Of a DNA stretch of 64,000 bases, positions 35,110 through 46,355 are shown in pieces. The notes beneath the pieces were generated by a model that worked only from the letters and a program-made list of their open reading frames with translations, did no database searches and was not told where the DNA came from. The DNA comes from Apostichopus japonicus (taxonomy: Eukaryota > Echinodermata > Holothuroidea > Aspidochirotida > Stichopodidae): the NCBI RefSeq assembly GCF_037975245.1, contig NC_092577.1:35146898-35210897 (forward strand), written 5' to 3'. How positions within the stretch are numbered: the stretch's first letter is position 1; each line of letters begins with the position of its first letter. Made by a program: the position numbers and the translations under genes.

Positions 35110-38100
35110 ATGGAGGAACCTAATAAACACCCGGCCCTGCTATTTTGTCACCCATCAATGGAAGACTTAGCTAAAGCTATTGCTAAGAGATGTTCTCACA
35201 CACCTTCATCAGAGACTTCAGATTTGTCAGCCAGCTGGGGAAAGTCTCACCTAGGCAGTGGAGACCTGACCTTTCTTCAAGTAAGGAAACCGTTTTAACT
35301 TTAAAGCACCTGTTTGCAGTTTCCTTTTAGCCTTTCGTTGGCATTTAAATTCATTACTTTTAATCAAAATAATGAGCTGCGTAATTTGTTACATGTTCCT
35401 TGTAGGTGTCCTAATCCCCAGGTACTTAAAAGCTTTTGCTGGTGACCCCATTTTTCACCTTCATCATGTTGACAACCCACCAGTGGGGGATGTTGAAGGC
35501 TGTGGCAGGGGGGGGTGTACAGGGAGGAGATATACCCCACTCCTTTGATAAATTTGTTATGTGATTATGGGTGCCTAGATGCACAACGGTGTTATATTTT
35601 GCATCCTTTGGAGTAATTTATGTTCAAGAATTTTCTTAATTTTTTTTATATCATCGTCTCCCTTCCCCCTCCCCCCCCCTCTCCCACATACCTGTCAACT
35701 CAAACAGGAAATAAAATGGTTCTGGCTTGACCAAACTTAATCTCTGAACATTCATAAACTATTTGTTACATCAACTGTGACTATTAACTAGCACATGGAC
35801 ACATTTAAACAAAGAAAACAATCTTTGCATGAATCCATTGTTTCATTTATTTTGTAGCGTCGTATCAGTCACCAGCGCCTCATGTGTCACCAGCCTGTCA
35901 AATTCTCCAAAACAATACAGTGGGAGAAATTCAAGGACGGATGGCCAAACCTCTTCATAGAAGATGTACACGAGATAGCTGGAAGAGATGGTAGATACTC
36001 TCCTCTAAAATACCTGGAGTCCTCTAAACATATTCTAAAAATGTTCAAATGTGCAACTTGTGAAGGTGAAGGCATGGTGTTGCAGTTAGAGTGTCTGCAC
36101 TCCCATTAGGGTCCTGGTTCAAAAGCAGGTCTGAAACCAAGTTCTCTTTACCTTTTCAAAATTGCTTCCATACATGTTGTTGAGTGGTGCAGTCTTCTGC
36201 AAATTTGCTACTGGTTTCTCAGTTGAGATGTTCCATAGGGTTTGGTTCTGTTCTTTATATGGTCTAGCAATAACTTAATGCCCAATGAATGCACTGCAGT
36301 GATGATCAATAGGGTACCCATGAGGTATCCTCTAACCCTCCCAACCATCTGATGGGGATGTTAATTGTCTTTCCAGGGAGCAGGAATGGTTATGAAAAGT
36401 ACATGCCTGCTTCATAATTCTCTGAACACTCATTGAAAAGAGGAAGGATTCTTGATACAGACCTGTGTTCGTCATCAATCAGCAGATATTATCGTTGCAA
36501 TTGAGCTTCTGATCGTTTGACTAATAGCTTAACGAAACTAATATCACTGCTAGAATGTTGAAGACGTTATTGTTAGAGACTATTTTTATGTTTTCACAAT
36601 CTTCAAGCAGTTGACTGTAAGAAGATTGTCTATCATCTATTATCAAGAGTTATGTAAATGTAATTAATTTTATTCTATACAACTAAAACTGAACCTTGAT
36701 TCAACTAGGTGCTTTTAGATGGCAACAACTATTTTGAAACCGTTTCTGTTTGAAGGGGGAAAAAATGTAAATAACATTTGTATGGTCTTCAAACTGTACT
36801 AGAAATATGATTTTGTTTTTAAGCTTAAATCCCAGATTCATCCAATCACAATTAGTTTCAAGCTTTGAAAGTATTACAACTACATTGTGAAGAGCATTCA
36901 ATTATTAAACTGAATTGGCATGATCCAGTTTTATTGTTTTCATTTGTAGATGTAAGTTAGAATAATCTCTCGTTCCAGGAATGTTCAATTTATTTCACAA
37001 TCTCTTCTCTTTTGTTTTAATGATAGTCATTTTTCTGGGTAACTTCCAGTCGACTGATATCATCTTTGAGCAGCTGTCCATCTTGTACAGTATTCCAAGG
37101 TACTTTGTTATATTAAAATTGAATCAAACAAAAGACTTGATTGTGATTCATTAAGAGCAAATATTTTACTTAACTTTGATAAAAACAAATATATGTTGTT
37201 TGATGTTCAAATTCCATAACAATGAGGTTCAGTTAGATTGGCTAGAGAAGTTTCATTTAAAGAAAAATAATTAAAGAGTCAAAAGTTTTCTTTGTAAATT
37301 CTAGTTTGGTTCTTAGATTTACTTAATAATAACATGAAAGAATACGTTTGTGTCACAAAATGTTGAGGATTGAATCAAATTTTTTAAGCACTTGCCCATT
37401 AAGCTCTCGGATGGTGTCTTAGTTTGATCAAATGCAATCTCTTCTGAAGAAATAATATTCAGCAGGTTTTGGTAAATTGCTGATGAAATACAAGCAGCTT
37501 AATTAAAATTAGATATGGTATTTAAAGTTCAAGTTGTGCTTGTTTCTTTCTTGTTTCCTTTTTAGAAGTGGTAACCTGCTCTCCCGAGAGTTTAAGCAAT
37601 TGCTATATCATCAGTGCAACAAAGTTCAATCTATAGTCATCTTTCTAGCATATTTTTATGATGTTGAATTGCTCTAAAAAGTTTTTATTTTATTTTATTT
37701 CTTCAGGTATTTGGCTCGGTCTTTCAAGTTTATTCTGCCCTTCTTTCCAACAGGAACGATGGAAAGAATAGACACTGAAGGAAAAGTTGCCACTGCAAAG
37801 GTAAAAGCCACATCTTATAAATTCATGGTTTGATGCTACTTCACTAATCACTTTTCCCTTATCTGCCTCTGTTTCAAAGATGCACTCTAATTACCCTAGT
37901 CTACACAAGGGTGTGATTTTTACTCCCCCTACCCTCCCCCATGTCTTGCTTCAGAGTCACCATCAATTTCCTCTTGCTCCAGAATCTACCATTCTGAAGA
38001 TTTACAAATATGTTTCTGGGGGTTATCTGATTCCATGATGTTGTCTAATTGACAGGGAGAAAAAAAAGAAGGAATTTCAAGGAATATTAAACAGACTAAA

Positions 38101-40029
38101 TTAAATGTACAACAGAGTAGTGAATGAGATTGTTCTATAAATCATGGGGGCTAAACAGAGTAGATAAAATACCAGGAAAGGAAAAACAAATGAAAACAAT
38201 AAAATTACTTTGATGACTTCTTTTTTATCATATTTTTTCCTTGACAGACTCTGGCCATGTTGCTGTCTGCTATTCCATCTACAGCCAGAGGACCATCGCA
38301 GATCGTGATTTTTGATATTCATGAACTCCAGGAGAGGTTTTACTTCTCGGATCATGTGATTCCAAGGTATGTTTCCTACTCCCCCCTCCCAATCCTACAC
38401 ACTTATTCCTATTTACCTGAAAAATAAAACTTTTGCATCTGAAAATGTTTTAATATTGCTCTATTGTTTCATTGATGTTTTCATCAATTAATTTCATCCA
38501 TGAATCAATCAATAATCAATCAATTAATCAATTAATGCTTCAACTGTTCAATATACTGTCTCCATAAAATCTCATCCTGGGTAGAGCAAACATAGCGTGG
38601 ACTTGATGCTCCAACCAGAATAAAACAAAAAACAGAGGAAAAGGACTTGTTCATGCTCCAAAAAACAGACCCCCCCCCCCAAACAAAAAATGGGGAAAGG
38701 AGGGGGGGTAAATTGGGCAAAGGATTTGGTTAGTCTCTAAAACAAAGTAGTTTTGGGTTATCTTTCACAGGTTGGAGAGTGCATTACCTCTCTTAGTCAG
38801 AGAAATGATAAGTCTACCAGAAGATATGCAACCACACTTGACAGTGGCTTTCCCAGACGAGGGCGCTTTCAAGAGATTTCACAGCATCTTTGAAGGGTTT
38901 CGAACGGTCATCTGCACTAAAGTCAGAGAGGGCGACAAACGGATTGTAAACGTAAAAGAAGGTATTCACCTATGATAGTGCTCTGTAGTTTTTTGTTTGT
39001 TTTTTATCTTCACGCTTTGAGCCTAGCAGCAGTTGCTACTTAGCCAAGTAAAGTATTTGGTTTTTATTTGTTTTGCATTTGTCCAGACATGAGGCTTTTA
39101 AACAGGTAGGAAACTGATCCCAAAAGTTAGGTCAACGGGGAATGCGTCAGAAAAGTAGATTATAAGACCCCTAAAGGGTGAACATTCATGGTAAACAAGT
39201 TTATATTTTTATTCCAATTTGCTAGGTGATCCAAAAGACAAGCATGTGGTGATCGTTGACGATCTCGTCCAGACTGGTGGCACTCTTAAAGAATGCTGTA
39301 AGGTGAGATTATTACTGATGAAGATTTCGCCAATTTTAAGTCGGGTTGGCTTCAGTCTGGAAAACTGAACATGTTACGTCTTGCCCCATGGGTTGTTGAC
39401 GGAGTGCAACGGTTCACGGCAACAAATTGTCCAGCCTTGACGAATGTAACCAATCATGGGAGAGTAATTTTGCATGTGACCTAAACGAGCACCAGTCATT
39501 AGTAGAAAGCCATCGTTTTGTGTGCTTATCAGTCGTTCCCTGCGCAAGGATCAGTTGCACAACTATGAGGTCTTAGCAATTATCAAAAGCTAGGTTACAA
39601 TGATGGAGTTGAGTTAGACTGCGGTAAGTCGGGCAATGTTCAGATAGCTTTAGATTTCATTTACCTGTTTGGACTGAAACTTGAAGTAACTCTTTTCTTA
39701 TGTTTGCTACCGATATTGTCTAAAAATATCCTTTCTATTTCATTAAATACGTTTCCACTTTTTCATCCCAAATTTTCTTTCAACAGGCCCTCCTCTCCCA
39801 AGGAGCGAGGTCCGTGAGTGCCTACGTCACCCACGCGGTATTTCCCCAAGAATCTTGGAAGAGTTTCACGACCGCTTTCAAGGAACCGTCTGATCCAGAT
39901 TTCAGATATTTTTGGATAACCGATTCAATTCCTCATGCCAAGGATATTTGTAACCATCCTCCTTTCAAATTAATTTCCCTCTGCGATATGATTTCTGAGG
40001 CTTTACTTGGGTATGACCTCTTACAGTAG
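35110..40029 (+). CDS. PRS4-like: Plant-type (class II) PRPP synthetase-like protein
   Basis: Eight exons: 35110-35280, 35858-35990, 37027-37099, 37707-37800, 38248-38366, 38771-38961, 39226-39302 and 39787-40029. All phases match and give 366 aa. PRPP synthetase makes PRPP and AMP from ribose 5-phosphate and ATP, feeding nucleotide synthesis. The sequence follows plant PRS3/PRS4 rather than the human PRPS1/2 type: WEKFKDGWPNLFI, FLGNFQSTDIIFEQLS, LPFFPTGTMERIDTEG, VIFDIHELQERFYF, AFPDEGAFKRFH, VICTKVREGDKRIV, and the PRPP loop VIVDDLVQTGGTL. It then continues AYVTHAVFP and YFWITDSIPH. Plant class II enzymes are reported to be phosphate-independent; activity here is inferred. A TAG 10-12 bases upstream in frame fixes the start. 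Whether an upstream exon adds a targeting peptide cannot be told. Confidence 0.9.
36070..36370 (+). repeat. possible tRNA-like SINE
   Basis: In PRPP synthetase intron 2, TTGCAGTTAGAGTGTCTGC followed by GGTCCTGGTTCAAAAGC resembles degraded A and B boxes of a tRNA-derived element. The 3' border is undefined. The evidence is weak. Confidence 0.3.
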
Positions 40030-42201
40030 TGATATGAGTCCACGTGTCGTTAAATACCAACAATCTAACAAATTAATATATAATTCGGTTTATATAATTC
40101 CTTGAAGAAATGAAAACTTCAATTGATTTTCTCACCGTTTTTGAAAAATATAAATCAGTTTAGAGTATATAGACACTGAAATTGACAATTGTTACTTCTT
40201 CAGTTAAAATTAGCAAAATGCACTCTGTTGTTGAAAAATTAAAATCAACCTTAGACTCTTGCTTTAATCTATCAATCAATTCTCTAAATTGTTACTGTTG
40301 ACAAAACATTGGATGCAATTCTATTAAATCATTCTTTTGATCCCAATCTTTAGTTTTGAAGTAGGAAATCTGAAAGTTCTAAGTGTTCTCATAGCAACCA
40401 ATCTTTGAAGAATTCGTCAAAATTGTTTGTTGCATGAAAGTGTCACCTTTCTTACATTTATTCACATCCAACATAAAATATGCAAATTAAAATAATTACG
40501 GAAAGTGTTTTTCTAAATTGTTCAAACTACTATTGACCTGCCATTAGAACACTTGAAAGTAGCAATAAGTTATGATTTGTTCTACGAAGCTTTTCAATGA
40601 AGTTTATCTTTCTTTTATCATTTTTGTTAGTCATTTCCAGATGTAAACTTTCCACCAAAAATCTTGCCCAGTTTGTGAAAATATTATCAATTTTAAGAAC
40701 CTAAATGTAGACTAGTAATATGAGTACTCTTTAAGAGGCTGTAGTTAGTTAGGCCTGTCTAAGATACCTGAGATAATCTTAAATAGTGCTTAACAAGTTT
40801 AATTATCTCTTTTTTTATTTCCATCTTTTTTGGAGCAATGAAGGAAGAATTTGATCCAAGCATTCTTGTTGAAATTGGCATTTCATACCTACATGTTGTT
40901 TTCCAAGTTATTTTGATACCTAAAGTAGATACATTATACCGAAAGATGCATGTTGATGATGAAAAACTTAATTGACTGTAGCTTTAAAGCAAGAAAAAAA
41001 CCAATGAATCACCAACCAGTTTGGCATGTTTTCATCAAATGGTTTATTCAAAGATAACATAACAGGTAAACAATTGTTTTAAATTTCAAAACGATATTGC
41101 TGCAAAATTCCATTTTCTGAGGCTTTTTAGGTTGTATAAATTGAAAGCTGTTGGTCAGCTGGGGTTATGATGCTGAAGATATTAAATCAGTTTGGGAAAT
41201 TGTAGAATTTTGTTTGACCCTATGATGTCAATTTACCAAATTTCAGATGGAAACAAAAAGAAATGTTTTTTTATAAAATATTTATCACATATTCAAATTC
41301 ACTGTTGTCATTTTTTTTGTAGCCAAAACCTTTTTCTTTAAAACAAGCAGCATCTAACTTTTATTTCATTTTCCTATATTGGCTTATTCTGCAAAATATG
41401 TCAAAACTATCTCGAATATTTTCTCGAAAAATCTTCAAAGAGTTCTATCAAAACAAGGACTAAAATTTTTTAAGTGTTTTCAATCGTCAAAAAATGGAAT
41501 GATTTTTGGAATCATCTTAAAAGGATGCAATATTTCATTTTTAGTGCAACGTATAAACATATTCAGCTGTATCAGCTTTAGATATTTGTATTTTTTTTTT
41601 ATGTTCAGTGTACTTACTTTTTTTCACTTTCTCAATTTTCACCCTTCATTTAATTCAAATTTCTCTGAATGCAATACAAATGAACTAGTATATTATCAGT
41701 ACAGGGTAGATTATCAAAGTTTTGATATCAAGTTGAATATAAATATCTTTGCAATAGGTTTTTGTTTCTGCATACTGAAACTTTATAGGCCACTCGATTA
41801 CATTTTAGTTGACATGTTCTGCTACAACGATCCTCAACATTTTCATCATGTAGTGAATTACCCCAAAATTCACATTTTTCAGTAGTTTAAATTGTCTCTG
41901 TCTTGAATCATTTTAACTTTTAATTCAATTGATTCAGATTAATTAAGATTTATTCATAATTTTAGACATTTTCAACATTCCAATCTTGTTTTTCATTGCC
42001 TTTTGCTCACAGGCAGAATTTAAGTGAGTCCATACTGGTAGTGGTATTCTTGCATAGTTATCTGTACTCATGCCCATTCTGGTACTCATCCTCATGGGTT
42101 TTTACTCACACTGGTACCCTGGCATATCTTGTACAGATAATAGTGCACATTAAGTACCAGTACTCTCGGGTAGAGACTTTTACTGAAGCTGTTAGTCATA
42201 T

Positions 42202-42247
42202 CATGGAGGTAAAAACAGAGTGTTTTTACCTCCAGTTTACCTCCATG
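42202..42247. repeat. nested competing inverted repeats
   Basis: GGAGGTAAAAAC at 42205-42216 pairs exactly with GTTTTTACCTCC at 42222-42233. CATGGAGGTAAA can instead pair with TTTACCTCCATG at 42236-42247. The two stems share the left arm. Confidence 0.75.
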
Positions 42248-42717
42248 GTCATATCAAGCTAAATTGTACTTGTACTCATGTTACTCTGTAGGTTTGTTGA
42301 TACTTCACTAAAGATTTAATAGTGTAAAAACAGTATTCTTTTTTATTAGTATATTCTTTTTCATCAGTATTTCTGAGAGTTATGTGTATTATCTGATTAA
42401 ATATGTGGTATGTAAGTCAATGAAAGTTATCAGAATTATAGTTACATTTTTATTTTGTTTTCAATTATGTAATTATTGATTCCAGTGCTAAATAATTGGT
42501 GTACCATTGAATACTGTTGTGTTGCTAGAAATATACTTTCAGATAAATAACTTTACTTTAATGTCTGTTTGCTTGATTTCTTCCTTGTTCTTGGCTGCTG
42601 CCACTGCTTTTCTCTTCCCATCTTTTGCTGGGGGGGGGGAGGTGGTTAGGTTAGGGGGGGTGGAATGTTGGTTGGTATGTGTGTACAGCTAGGATGCTAG
42701 GGGGGGTGGAGGATATG

Positions 42718-42723
<6 letters not shown>

Positions 42724-42771
<48 letters not shown>
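42724..42771. repeat. (TA)n microsatellite
   Basis: An almost pure run of about 24 TA units. Confidence 0.95.
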
Positions 42772-43235
42772 CCTGCATCATCCTTTGTTGACACTGCTAA
42801 ATAACATTATTTAAACCCGAAAACTATTATTATTCTCTCATAGATAGTAGGTTCTTTCTTGCTATTGAAACTGCATTACGATGTTCCCAACTTTGTAAAC
42901 AACTTTACCATTATCCTAAGTTGTAAGGCTGTTGTATTAATCGCATACAGCTTAGTATTCTTATTCTCTAAATCTATCTTATAGTAGCGTCTTTTATGTT
43001 GCTGAATTTGTAACATTGTTTAAACTCGCAACTGCCTTTTGCGTGCTTTGGCATCAGCAAATAAGTTAATAACATGATCAAAGACAAGTTAATGTTGTCT
43101 GCTTCATCGCGCTCAATACTAAGGAGTGCCAGAGCAGATAGTCTCGCTCGACGTCGTGGTATATGTTTCCACCTTTCGAAATCTTGGAACTGTATACTGA
43201 AATACCCGAAACTTCCGTGACATGTAGTCATTACA

Positions 43236-43599
43236 CAGTGGCGTAGGAAGGTACTTTTGAGTGGGGGGGCTGAAGATTGACTGCCGGCCTGGGGGAGGGG
43301 TCTAAGGGGAGGGGGTTCCCCCTCCCCTTTGGATTTTTTTTGCATTTCCAGGTGGCCTAAGATGCAATTTGGTGCAATATAGCACACTTCAACACCCACT
43401 CCATTTTGTAAACTTAATTTTGTATTTTCACCTGGCCTTAGATGCAATTTGGTGCTCCAAATGAGATTTTTTTTCTCATTTGGAAATGAAAAAGGGGTTT
43501 TCTGACTTGCGAAGCGGGGGGGCGGAATGATACTTCCGCCCCTCCACATTTTTCACTGGGGGGGCTGGCGCCCCCAGCCCCCCGGTTCCTACGCCCTTG
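43236..43599. mobile_element. non-autonomous hAT-like element
   Basis: 364 bp with ends CAGTGGCGTAGGAAGG and CCGGTTCCTACGCCCTTG, which are imperfect inverted repeats. It is flanked on both sides by the perfect 8-bp repeat TCATTACA (43228-43235 and 43600-43607). An 8-bp duplication and CAG..CTG-like ends are hAT traits. The inside is G/C-run rich and non-coding; the long minus-strand frame across it is a by-product. Confidence 0.8.
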
Positions 43600-43854
43600 T
43601 CATTACAGAACAGGATAAAAAAGGAGAAAACGGTCGAAATGGATTGAAAGGAAATCACAATCTATAAATTTACAAATAAAAACAACTACATTCAGATTCT
43701 TATTAGGAAAATATTCATGCCTGACGACATACATCATTTTCGTCATGTTTTTCTAAAAAGTGCTTATATTTTTTTACTCTCATTCTCCCATTTCAGCGAC
43801 CCAAACCCGGCGTCCTGGGCACGTTCCCCCTCCCCCTGACCCCCCACCTCTAGC

Positions 43855-44292
43855 CACGGCACTGCTGCAGCTCCACTGGATTCCTTGCCATCTCCGCATA
43901 CCATTTCGCATCCTCACACATTTATACGAATGCCTTCATTAATTGTCACCAGTTTACTTGCAGGAAATAATCCATATCCACAAGCCTTCTCGCATCCTTC
44001 GGTCATCCTCTGAAACTTCTGCTCTCACAACTCGTAGATCAAACAAGCGAGTCTGAGAGGAAGCTTTTAGCCATGTCGCACCGTCGTTGTGGAACAAGTT
44101 ATACCATCAGAAATACGAAGCCTTATCTCTATCAGCACTTTCAAATCAACGTTAAAGTCGTTTGATTTCAAACAAACCTATGGTTAAGTGTATTCAATTG
44201 TATATTTGTATTTGCTTTTTAAAGCGCATTGAACTCTGGGATTTTGCGCTATATAAGCACCGGTGTAATAATAATAATAATAATAATAATAA
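43855..44292 (+). mobile_element. CR1-like LINE 3' end, broken
   Basis: The plus strand reads LLQLHWIPCHLRIPFRIL, then after stops YLQEIIHIHKPSR, and EEAFSHVAPSLWNKL. This is the C-terminal part of a LINE reverse transcriptase with at least two stop codons. The 3' UTR ends GCGCTATATAAGCACCGG and a (TAA)n tail at 44266-44292. It is upstream of EXT1. Confidence 0.85.
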
Positions 44293-45450
44293 CAATATCC
44301 GTCAACTGAAAGTAATCATCAAATTCCGAATTAGGAAACGTTCCGAAATCCATAAAAGCCGCATGGCGCCATCGAAATTAACTACAGTTGATAATAAATG
44401 CCATAATGTTGTCTTTCAGTTCCGCAAGTTGCTGTTAGGTTTTTCTCGCCAACCGGGAGCTAAGAAAGCAACACTTTGCGAACAAACTTCTTTTAATGAT
44501 TATTATGCATTTCATTATATACCATTTGCTATTACAAAATGTCATGGGTGTCTTTTAGAATATTTATGAACTTCACAACGTATTTATGAACACTGATGTG
44601 TAATGTACGTCTAAGTTTGTCATGCAGCTCATTCATTCATTGTAAAGATTTATTGGCATATCCTCAGTTAAAAGGAAAGAAGACTTTATTAAATATGAAA
44701 CTATGAAAAATACATCTAGTGTAACAGTTTTATGAAGCTCATATTTGGAATATACCTTACGCCAAACGAGTACCAGCTTCGATCTATGCTTGATCGAAGG
44801 GTCAAATTATACATACGTATTTCGACCGTGTCTTACCAGAACATGTGTTTAGTGTGAACATATCTGTAGAAATTGGATCGTCACTTCCGGTGTACAAAGA
44901 ATTGAAAGGACACACTTCTTTCTCATGAACTTTTCAGAGATCTTAACTTTGAAATGAACCTAACTTACAAAATAGTGCAGTCCAATATTTGACCTAGAAA
45001 TTCGGAATCGATCCATGAATAAGACGATCGGAACAGTTTGCTATATGTTTGGCAATCAAAGAAGAATGTTCAACCAGATATTAGTAAACCGCTTGAAATA
45101 TACATCACATTATAAGAATGGTTGTAGTTTGATGGCTTGTTCCACTTTTAATTAGGGATAACTTTCCAAAGAACGAAGGATGTTCCCCCTCCATGTCGTC
45201 TGTTCGGTAGCCACACGCTACCGATGTATACCATCAGTCGCATATCCTCTACATTTGCAATACGTACTACGTGTACTCATCATTTGTAGTAAGTGTAGTC
45301 ATTATATTATGTGTGTGCACAGTGAAAATGGCGACCACCAGTGTAAGGTCGACCGTCGATTTCTTATGATCTTTTTGGATTAATTTGGAATTAATCATCT
45401 AATCGTGCTAGTTACTATGGATCTATGTCATTAATGTGTTTGAGAGAATC
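44293..45450 (+). promoter_or_regulatory. EXT1 upstream region
   Basis: Immediate 5' flank and probable 5' UTR of EXT1. CACTTCCGG at 44882-44890 is an ETS-type site about 560 bases before the start codon. No other element was clear, and the transcription start is not identifiable. Confidence 0.35.
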
Positions 45451-46355
45451 ATGCAAGCCAAAAAGCGATATGTTTTGGTGACGTTTGGAGGAGTTTTATT
45501 GTTTTTGCTGTATTATGGGGGATTACACATGCTGCATACAGTTGGACCAAAAAACCACAACAATGTACGTTCGTTGTTAGAAGTGAGCCTACCATTAACG
45601 TTAGATATTACTGGGGAAGAATTATCCACTAAATCATTGAAACAAATGAAGTCAGAGAGAGATAGTATTTATAATAACCGAAAGTGCCGCATGGAAACAT
45701 GTTTTGATTTTAACAGATGTAGAAAAGGTTTTAAAGTTTATATTTATCCGTCTTCACAGACGGATCCCATCAGTGCAAGCTACAGCAAAATTTTGACATC
45801 AATAAGAGAGAGCAAATATTACACAACAGATCCTGATGAAGCCTGCCTGTTTGTACCTTCTGTAGATACCATAGACAGAGACAAGCTTAGTACAAAATAT
45901 GTTCATAATGTAAAAGAAAAAATAGAAAGTCTCCCATATTGGAATATTCACGGTAGAAATCATTTAATATTCAATTTGTATTCAGGGTCCTGGCCTGATT
46001 ATTCAGAAGAATTAGGATTCAATGTTAATCAAGCCATTTTAATCAAAGCAAGCTTTCCAGTAGAAAATTTCCGCAAGGATTTTGACATTTCTTTACCTTT
46101 ATTTGGAAAGACACATCCACAGAAAGGTGGTTCCAAGGGAGATCTTCAAGCAAATAATTTTCCAGTGCAAAGGAAATATTTGCTAGCCTTTAAAGGGAAG
46201 AGATACCTTTCAGGTATAGGATCTGATTCTAGGAATGCATTGTATCATATACACAATGGAAACGATATCATTCTATTGACAACTTGTAAACATGGCAAAG
46301 ACTGGCAGAAACACAAAGATGCCAGATGCGATAAAGACAATGCAGAATACGACAG
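45451..46355 (+). CDS. EXT1: Exostosin-1, first coding exon
   Basis: A single exon encodes 301 codons plus two bases and ends at donor CGACAG|GTAAGT. EXT1, with EXT2, polymerises heparan sulfate in the Golgi by adding alternating GlcUA and GlcNAc. The start MQAKKRY matches the vertebrate N-terminus, so the ATG at 45451 is preferred to the upstream GTG frame. A signal anchor (about residues 8-27, VLVTFGGVLLFLLYYGG) fits a type II Golgi protein. Conserved blocks follow: KCRMETCFDFNRC, FKVYIYP, ACLFVPSVDT, NHLIFNLYSGSWPDY, KYLLAFKGKRYLSGIGSD, RNALYHIHNG and TTCKHGKDWQKHKDARC. The rest of the gene (full length about 740-750 aa in vertebrates) lies beyond the window. A large first exon followed by a very long intron is also the vertebrate layout. 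Confidence 0.96.

Larger units (their letters stand above)
40030..43227. other. PRPP synthetase 3' flank and intergenic DNA
   Basis: Very AT-rich. No coding exon was recognised. A long open frame at 41379-41885 is rejected (no ATG start, low complexity). Contains nested inverted repeats at 42202-42247, poly-G runs near 42630 and a (TA)n tract. No unambiguous poly(A) signal was identified close to the stop. Confidence 0.55.

Noticed and set aside
35061-35123. Short upstream open frame overlapping the PRPP synthetase start
   Set aside because: Only matters if 35061 is in the mRNA, which cannot be told; kept as a note in the promoter entry.
41379-41885. 168-codon open frame between PRPP synthetase and EXT1
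   Set aside because: It begins with TTG, is rich in Phe/Ile/Asn/Tyr as expected from AT-rich DNA, and has no recognisable motif. Most likely chance.
42974-43549. 191-codon minus-strand open frame rich in Pro
   Set aside because: It runs through the non-coding hAT-like element, and the composition reflects G-runs. No domain was recognised.
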